From: Candidatus Doudnabacteria bacterium RIFCSPHIGHO2_01_FULL_46_14
GTDB taxonomy: Bacteria; Patescibacteriota; Doudnabacteria; UBA920; 2-01-FULL-46-14
NCBI GenBank assembly: GCA_001779925.1
Contig: MFEK01000016.1
Location: 1 to 43,339, forward strand
DNA: 43,339 bases
Reading direction: 5' to 3'
Part shown: in pieces, positions 38,789-43,339 of the stretch
Layout: each line of letters opens with the position of its first letter
Numbering within the stretch: position 1 is the first letter of the stretch
The notes under the pieces: model-generated
Told to the model about the DNA's origin: nothing
The model's input: only the letters and a program-made list of their open reading frames with translations
Databases searched by the model: none
Program-made: the position numbers and the translations under genes

Positions 38789-39791
38789 TGCATCTAATTC
38801 TGGTTCCCCGAGCGCTACCCCAGTGGTTCATAGCAAACGGTTTTGGAAAACCGTCGGCGCCACGGTGCTATTCGTGGTTTACATCTCTGTTTTCCTAGTC
38901 CCCAAGCTCATCAATCAGCTCGGCGTCTACAGCGTGTTCAAGAGTGAGAAAGTAGTGAGTAAGCTGGAAACCCTGCAACAGCTGGAAAAAGCTGCTGAAG
39001 AAGCGAGAAAAAACGCTGCGGATCAACTCGCTGCTCTGATTCGAAAATACGGTGCTGAGCGCGTGAATCTCTTAGCGGCTGGTCGGGACCCTCAAGACCC
39101 AGAGATTCAGACTCTCAGTCGCAAGATTGCAGAGGCTGAAGCGCAACGACCCCTATACACGCCCCGAGTCCAGGTCGGCCCGACACTCAAAGACGACGCA
39201 TGTGGTCAGCTCGATAGTTTGCAAGTGTTCGCCGCATGGATCGCTTGGGTAGTGGTGATACTAGCAAGTCTGGCACTGATCTTTGTGGGGATCAAGAAAA
39301 AATCCCTGTTATGGACTATTGCCGGTCTCGCTACGATCGTGCTGACGCTTCTTTTCGGCGGAGATGTTACGAGGGAAGCTCTGGCTGACCCGCATCCAAA
39401 CGAGAAGTGTGTGCCGCCCGGGATGCCTTCGTCAGTCCCGCCAACAACACCCACGCCAGTCCCTCCAGTACCAACAACCCCTGCCACTCCGACTCCTGGC
39501 AGACTCGTTCTGACTGTTCACAACCGTATCGGCCGGGATGTATTCATCCACTGCCAGGATATTAGCGGCGCGGACGACGGACTGGCTGGGACCCGCAGGA
39601 TCAAACCAGGGTGGCATCAATGGGTGGATTTTATCAGCCCGGTGCCCTGCGAGATCAAGGACAGCGCGGGAGATGTAATGCCTGTCGTGACTGTCGCGCT
39701 CGATCCTGCTACCGGGACGAAAACCGAAACCGGTGCGCCGTTCACCGCCATCGCGCCACTTACGGCGAACCTGGAGGTGAACGTTAACTAA
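38781..39791 (+). CDS. Membrane protein with coiled coil and C-terminal beta domain, unknown function
   Basis: 336 residues. First helix about 23-42, a charged coiled coil (about 53-90, SKLETLQQLEKAAEEARKNA), then two helices at about 149-170 and 175-193. A Pro/Thr linker (about 210-236, PPTTPTPVPPVPTTP) leads to a C-terminal beta domain (about 238-336, RLVLTVHNRIGRDVFIHCQD) with several cysteines. The arrangement (soluble coiled coil, two helices, linker, outside beta domain) resembles an assembly factor or adhesin anchor, but no family is recognised. Strong ribosome site GAGGAGG. Last gene of operon B. Confidence 0.8.
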   Translation: MSNASNSGSPSATPVVHSKRFWKTVGATVLFVVYISVFLVPKLINQLGVYSVFKSEKVVSKLETLQQLEKAAEEARKNAADQLAALIRKYGAERVNLLAAGRDPQDPEIQTLSRKIAEAEAQRPLYTPRVQVGPTLKDDACGQLDSLQVFAAWIAWVVVILASLALIFVGIKKKSLLWTIAGLATIVLTLLFGGDVTREALADPHPNEKCVPPGMPSSVPPTTPTPVPPVPTTPATPTPGRLVLTVHNRIGRDVFIHCQDISGADDGLAGTRRIKPGWHQWVDFISPVPCEIKDSAGDVMPVVTVALDPATGTKTETGAPFTAIAPLTANLEVNVN

Positions 39792-39847
39792 CAATTTTTC
39801 GGAGGAAAGATTACGCGCTTTGGGAGGAGGCGCAAGCAAAAAAAAGA

Positions 39848-39888
39848 CCGGCGATTTCTCGATTTATGAGAATTCGCCGGCTTTTTTT
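39848..39888 (+). terminator. Terminator of accessory operon B
   Basis: CCGGCGATTTCTC (39848-39860), 7-nt loop, GAGAATTCGCCGG (39868-39880), one mismatch, then TTTTTTT (39882-39888). Confidence 0.9.
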
Positions 39889-39933
39889 ATTTCCAATCTA
39901 CCACTCCTGATCCGATTACGGATCATCCTCCCC

Positions 39934-39975
39934 TCTCCCAGCCTAGGCTCAAAGCTTCGGCGGGCAGGCAAGAAG
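39934..39975. repeat. Module B repeat between operon B and the pilin array
   Basis: CTCTCCCAGCCTAGGCTCAA followed by AGCTTCGGCGGGCAGGCAAG. Matches the copy at 41340-41393 (CCCAGCCTACACGC...GGCTTCGGCGGGCAGGCA). Confidence 0.8.
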
Positions 39976-39992
39976 AGGAAAAAAGGAATATT

Positions 39993-40433
39993 CTATTCAT
40001 TATAAATCAAAATATTGGCAATGATCGTTACGATCGCGAAAGACAAAATCACCAGAACTACGCCGATGACTGCGTGCAGAATGGTTTTTTTCGCGCCCTC
40101 GGCCTGCTCTTCATTGCCGTGCGCGGTGATGTAACGGATCCCGCCGATGATTACGAACAGGACAGCGAGCAACCCCACGATCGCAAGCAAGATATTGATA
40201 ACCCCCAGAATCAATTCTGAGGCAGTGGTCGCTCCCGCGGGGCCGCAGGCACCCAAAAGATTTCTAATAATACCGCCGATGCCTGAACAGGCAAACTGGG
40301 AATTCGTTGGCACTGGTACCGGGTCGGTTTTATCAATGCAAAGAGTTCCGGTACAGCCCGGCACAGCTCCGGCAATAGCAGGAACTGTCAACAAAACGAC
40401 GGCAAAAATCAGAAAATAAAAAATCAGCTTCAT
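39993..40433 (-). CDS. T4SS pilin-like membrane protein (paralog 1)
   Basis: 146 residues. Signal peptide (about 1-22) with a cysteine-containing loop (PGCTGTLCID), then two hydrophobic helices separated by IGGIRYITAHGNEEQAEGAKKTILHAVIG, the signature shared by all six proteins in this array. This matches the pilin-like family often annotated as T4SS pilin (VirB2/TrbC-like) in CPR. It would insert in the membrane and may assemble into a secretion pilus. Its start overlaps the paralog upstream by 4 nt. Confidence 0.85.
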   Translation of the reverse strand: MKLIFYFLIFAVVLLTVPAIAGAVPGCTGTLCIDKTDPVPVPTNSQFACSGIGGIIRNLLGACGPAGATTASELILGVINILLAIVGLLAVLFVIIGGIRYITAHGNEEQAEGAKKTILHAVIGVVLVILSFAIVTIIANILIYNE

Positions 40434-40828
40434 ATTCCCCTAGCCCCGCCGAGCAGAACATTAGTAATGATTGTGATAATCGCGAATGACAGCACCACCA
40501 CAATCAGGCCGATTACAGCATGGGTCATGGTTTTTTTAGCTCCCTCCGCATTTTCCTCATTGCCCGCGGCCGTCACATACCGAAACCCGCCAATGATCAG
40601 AAACAGCACGGACAGGGACCCGACAACGAGCAGGAGGATTTGGATGACAGTCAGAATGAGCGCACCAAAACTCTGCGACCCAGCCGGTCCATCATTAAAA
40701 AAACATGGAACACTAATTATACCATCAGAGCAATAATCACCAAGGTCAGCCAGCGCCGCTCCAGGGAGCAAGATCACTGCCAGCAAAAGAAATAATTTCA
40801 CCAATAAAATTGTCATTGCTCTATTCAT
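40430..40828 (-). CDS. T4SS pilin-like membrane protein (paralog 2)
   Basis: 132 residues. Signal peptide (LFLLLAVILLPGAALA), a short cysteine pair (DYCSDGIISVPCFF), then the two helices around IGGFRYVTAAGNEENAEGAKKTMTHAVIG. It overlaps the genes on both sides by 4 nt, so translation is coupled. The two cysteines sit where paralog 1 has its pair, implying a disulfide at the outer side. Confidence 0.85.
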   Translation of the reverse strand: MNRAMTILLVKLFLLLAVILLPGAALADLGDYCSDGIISVPCFFNDGPAGSQSFGALILTVIQILLLVVGSLSVLFLIIGGFRYVTAAGNEENAEGAKKTMTHAVIGLIVVVLSFAIITIITNVLLGGARGI

Positions 40829-41223
40829 TCTGTAGGCACTCCTGTTCCCGGAGCGCCACCAATCAAAGCTTCGGAAATTATGAGAATAATCGCAAACGAC
40901 ATGATAATGATGACCAGCCCCCAGACCGCTGCTGTCATGGTGCTTTTGGCAGATTCAACCTTTTCTTCATTACCGCGGGACAGAATATATTTTATTCCGC
41001 CAACGACCAGGTAGACGACGGCAATGCTTCCTGCAACCAATAGCAGGACTTGAAGAACCGTGGCAATCAGCTGGCCAAAGGTTTGCGAGGTTGCCGGGGA
41101 CGAACCCGCAGAACCAAAACCGAACTTGCTGCCAATCGTGTTTTTGAAAAAATCGTTCAAAATGCCCTGCTGGGCAAGGACAAGACCAGCGGCAAAATTA
41201 TTCAATTTTTGTTTCAAGTACAT
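40825..41223 (-). CDS. T4SS pilin-like membrane protein (paralog 3)
   Basis: 132 residues from the ATG at 41223; 16 open upstream codons are repeat-derived and not used. There is no clear signal peptide; a helical N-terminus of about 35 residues is followed by the two-helix core around VGGIKYILSRGNEEKVESAKSTMTAAVWG. The C-terminus is extended (GGAPGTGVPTE). Absence of a cleavable signal differs from the other paralogs; insertion may rely on the first core helix. Confidence 0.8.
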   Translation of the reverse strand: MYLKQKLNNFAAGLVLAQQGILNDFFKNTIGSKFGFGSAGSSPATSQTFGQLIATVLQVLLLVAGSIAVVYLVVGGIKYILSRGNEEKVESAKSTMTAAVWGLVIIIMSFAIILIISEALIGGAPGTGVPTE

Positions 41224-41237
41224 TTCGTCTTTTATAC

Positions 41238-41310
41238 TTCCCTCCCCTTGCCGTGCCCGCCATAGCTTCAAGCGAAGGCTGGGATGGGGAGGGACTGAGG
41301 AAGGGGTGGC
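41238..41310. repeat. Module B/CTC-rich element in the pilin array, copy a
   Basis: CCCTCCCCTTGCCGTGCCCG, then CCATAGCTTCAAGCGAAGGCTGGGATGGGGAGGG (broken here by position only). It faces copy b head to head. Confidence 0.75.
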
Positions 41311-41323
41311 GTATGAAAATTAT

Positions 41324-41393
41324 TCACCCCACCTAACCTCCCGCATCCCAGCCTACACGCAAGGCTTCGGCGGGCAGGCAAAGGGGAGGAATA
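41324..41393. repeat. Module B/CTC-rich element in the pilin array, copy b
   Basis: CACCCCACCTAACCTCCCGC then CCAGCCTACACGCAAGGCTT and GGCGGGCAGGCAAAGGGGAGG. It has the arms of copy a in inverted orientation, so the pair can form a large cruciform. Confidence 0.75.
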
Positions 41394-41399
41394 AATACA

Positions 41400-41762
41400 C
41401 TACTTAACTGCGTTGGCTACCACTCTCACGATAACAAAGGAGAGAATGATTATCACGATACCGATTATCGCGTTGACAATGGCTTTTTTGCCAGCTTCCG
41501 CGGCTTCCTCGTTGCCCCCGGCGGTAATGTAGCGGAACCCGCCGACGATGAGGAAAATCACAGCCACCAAACCCGCGATAGACAGGAGAATGTTGATAAT
41601 CCTGACAAGCAAGGTGGTAAGATCAGTGTCACTGGCAACCCCTTTCCCTGTTGGATCTGGATCCGTGAACTGCGCGGAAACGGCTAAGGGAGACACGATC
41701 ATGACGAATACTGCTATGATGGCGAGAACATTGACGATTTTGACTAGATTGAGCTTTTTCAT
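41400..41762 (-). CDS. T4SS pilin-like membrane protein (paralog 4)
   Basis: 120 residues. Signal peptide (about 1-31, IAVFVMIVSPLAVSA), a short linker (QFTDPDPTGKGVAS), then two helices with VGGFRYITAGGNEEAAEAGKKAIVNAIIG. It is the shortest member and the simplest version of the family. No cysteines in the loop, unlike paralogs 1 and 2. Confidence 0.85.
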   Translation of the reverse strand: MKKLNLVKIVNVLAIIAVFVMIVSPLAVSAQFTDPDPTGKGVASDTDLTTLLVRIINILLSIAGLVAVIFLIVGGFRYITAGGNEEAAEAGKKAIVNAIIGIVIIILSFVIVRVVANAVK

Positions 41763-41825
41763 GTTTATTGATTATTTTTAATCAATTAATTATTAGATAA
41801 GTTTTGTTTCGACCTAGCAAAGTTT

Positions 41826-41905
41826 ATTCCTCTTAACTCTCGCCCTGGCGAGGGGAGAGTGCCCCGATCCGCCTTTGGCGGACGGGGGAGAGAGGTTTAC
41901 CTTAT
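41826..41905. repeat. CTC-rich element with TCCGCC module between paralogs 4 and 5
   Basis: CTCTTAACTCTCGCCCTGGC then GAGGGGAGAG, module TCCGCCTTTGGCGGA, then GGGGGAGAGAGGTTTACC. The TCCGCC...GGCGGA hairpin is like the one inside nusA. Confidence 0.7.
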
Positions 41906-41944
41906 GTTAAAGTATTATAACACAAATCGTCCAGAGGCTCAAAT

Positions 41945-42811
41945 CTAGGGCGAATTCTGCCCTGGTTCCAGGATAATAATCTGAAAATCTTTGGTTCCTG
42001 TCCGGCCGTTGCCAGTGGCCGTGATTCGCAAATTGTATGTGCCGGGTTCAGCGCTACTGCTCACGGTCCCATTTATCTGCGGCGGGTTGCTGCCGAAGGT
42101 TGTCAAGCCTAACCCGTCGGGCAATTGATCGCCGGTTAGTGCCCAGGTATACCCCCCGCCCGGCGCAGGGACAAAAGAGATACTGGCAACATCATCAATG
42201 CTATATGTTGGCGGATTGTTATTTACGACAACAATGAAAATATTGTTCGCTGGAGGCGGCCCAGGCGGCGGGGGAGGAGGCGGGAGTGGGGACGGCGAGA
42301 GTGAGGTGGTGGAAGCGCCGCCTGGAACACCCTGAACTACCAGATTGTTTATCATTGTTACAATCGCATAGGACATTATGATAATAATGAGACCGAGAAT
42401 GGCGCCACTTATGGTTTTTTTGGCTTTTTCCGTGGTCTCTTCATTGCCGCGGGCGGCAATGTATTGAAACCCGCCGATAATCAAAAACAGCAGGGCGATT
42501 GCTCCAGCAAAAAACAAGGCAATCTCAATTGCGCGAATAATAAGCGCGCCGAAATCCGGAATATCCACCAGGTACTGTTTTGCAGGATTGTTAATAACGC
42601 ATTGGCCATTAACCAAGGTAGTGTTCGGAGCGCAGCCACCTGCCGTTGCCCCGCTGCCATTGCCGCCGTCAGGACCGCCGCCTGTATTGCCGGCGCCACT
42701 GTTTTGACCTCCCCCGGTGTTTCCTGTCTGGCCAAAAACAACAGCTACTGCGGCAAAATTAACAAGCAGTAAAAAAATAATGAAGATAAATATTTTTGTC
42801 TTTTGTTTCAT
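41945..42811 (-). CDS. T4SS pilin-like membrane protein with C-terminal Ig-like extension (paralog 5)
   Basis: 288 residues from the ATG at 42811, chosen for the signal peptide (FIFIIFLLLVNFAAVAVVF); the frame is open further upstream. Then a Gly/Asn/Thr-rich linker (TGNTGGGQNSGAGNTGGGPDG), the two-helix core (IGGFQYIAARGNEETTEKAK), a Pro-rich linker and an Ig-like domain of the He_PIG type (about 200-282, WALTGDQLPDGLGL and INGTVSSSAEPGTYNLRI). This would place an Ig-like domain outside the cell, perhaps as a pilus tip or adhesin subunit. It lies 7 nt before the start of the previous gene's end at 42819. Confidence 0.85.
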   Translation of the reverse strand: MKQKTKIFIFIIFLLLVNFAAVAVVFGQTGNTGGGQNSGAGNTGGGPDGGNGSGATAGGCAPNTTLVNGQCVINNPAKQYLVDIPDFGALIIRAIEIALFFAGAIALLFLIIGGFQYIAARGNEETTEKAKKTISGAILGLIIIIMSYAIVTMINNLVVQGVPGGASTTSLSPSPLPPPPPPPGPPPANNIFIVVVNNNPPTYSIDDVASISFVPAPGGGYTWALTGDQLPDGLGLTTFGSNPPQINGTVSSSAEPGTYNLRITATGNGRTGTKDFQIIILEPGQNSP

Positions 42812-42818
42812 TTTCTGT

Positions 42819-43339
42819 TTAGACTCCTGAGAACAGGAGCCTCTGCACCCCGGAAATAATAGTAAAGGAAAGGACGGCAATGACAAATCCTATAACCGAC
42901 CATTTCAAACCGTTTTTGGCCTGCTCCAGACTCTCCTCATTTCCGGCAGCCGTAATATATCTGTACCCATAATAAACTATCATGAAAATCGTGACAATAC
43001 CGATCAGCCCGAGGATATTCACCATCACAAAATTGACCACGCTCCAGAAAAACCGCGGGTCAGCCGGCCCGGAAAGCGGCGAGTCAATCTTGTCCTTGGC
43101 CAGGTTGCTGCCGAAAATACCCGCGTCAAACCCGAGAATCTTGGCGGCCCCGGAAACAATGGTAAACGAGAGTATGGCCACGCAAAATCCGCCGACCGCC
43201 CAGGTGATGGATTCGCGCGCTTCTTTTATTGATTCCTCGTTTGTGGCAATGACGAGCTTGAATGCAGAAAACACGATAAACATCACTGCCGCAGTGCCGA
43301 TGATCGAGGAGAACAACTGAATCACGCGCACTACCAGGT
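42819..43339 (-). CDS. T4SS pilin-like membrane protein, duplicated core, cut by the window edge (paralog 6)
   Basis: At least 170 residues in the window; the frame stays open to the right edge, so the N-terminus is missing. Two tandem copies of the two-helix core are visible: FSAFKLVIATNEESIKEARESITWAVGGF and YYGYRYITAAGNEESLEQAKNGLKWSVIGF (each shown only as a pattern), so this is an internal duplication. The last helix ends FTIISGVQRLL. It is the first gene (5'-most) seen of the array and is followed by paralog 5 after 7 nt. Confidence 0.8.
   Translation of the reverse strand, partial: LVVRVIQLFSSIIGTAAVMFIVFSAFKLVIATNEESIKEARESITWAVGGFCVAILSFTIVSGAAKILGFDAGIFGSNLAKDKIDSPLSGPADPRFFWSVVNFVMVNILGLIGIVTIFMIVYYGYRYITAAGNEESLEQAKNGLKWSVIGFVIAVLSFTIISGVQRLLFSGV

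Overview
The window looks like chromosomal DNA from a Patescibacteria/CPR (Parcubacteria-like) bacterium. The taxonomic call is an inference. It rests on a tandem array of small two-helix pilin-like genes typed as T4SS pilins, minimal type IV pilins, an unusually short SMC, a compact housekeeping set, and many palindromic GC-rich boxes between and inside genes. The left edge cuts a 16S rRNA gene (minus strand) near its 5' end; the right edge cuts a pilin-like gene.

Layout. (1) 1-1550: 16S 5' end, its leader and promoter, and a divergent gene for a small basic protein. (2) 1551-7300: a single-domain response regulator whose 3' end overlaps, tail to tail, an operon of a large secreted multi-domain protein, an anchored zinc protease and a sensor kinase. 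(3) 7381-15303: a secreted protein of unknown function, then a minus-strand housekeeping run (rny, ymdB, a methyltransferase, a membrane protein, yraN, nusA, a pilin, an unknown, clpP). (4) 15692-18022: two secreted surface proteins. (5) 18163-20034: sufS-sufU, the only plus-strand genes between 1928 and 30576. (6) 20031-29837: minus-strand pilin, rplS, rluD, trmD, khpA, rpsP, smc, rnc, tRNA-Val, a membrane protein, ftsH and tRNA-Leu. (7) 29794-30144: a GIY-YIG gene between a broken tRNA-Leu and an intact one. (8) 30293-39888: an accessory island of three plus-strand transcription units with their own promoters and terminators, plus a divergent MntA/HepT toxin-antitoxin pair. Most island proteins are unrecognised: membrane proteins, a VWA-like ectodomain, a cold-shock-like domain fused to beta domains, and small helical proteins. 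(9) 39993-43339: six tandem pilin-like genes.

Two things stand out. First, a family of modular palindromic elements recurs at least 20 times. Several copies lie in-frame inside conserved genes (sufS, sufU, rluD, smc, nusA, rpsP, the ftsH tail). Family lengths and cysteine spacing fit them being extra codons: SufS is about 70 residues too long by exactly its two internal inserts, and SufU gains 13 residues between its first two ligand cysteines exactly at a 40-nt perfect palindrome. Second, the accessory island at 30.3-39.9 kb is a candidate undescribed membrane system. Its three plus-strand promoters share a TTGA(C/T)(A/T)-N17-TGC-TANNAT plan with CCCAAAA in the spacer, which suggests joint control.

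All calls come from reading the sequence and translations. No database search was run. Family names are from recognised motifs, and unrecognised genes are stated as such.
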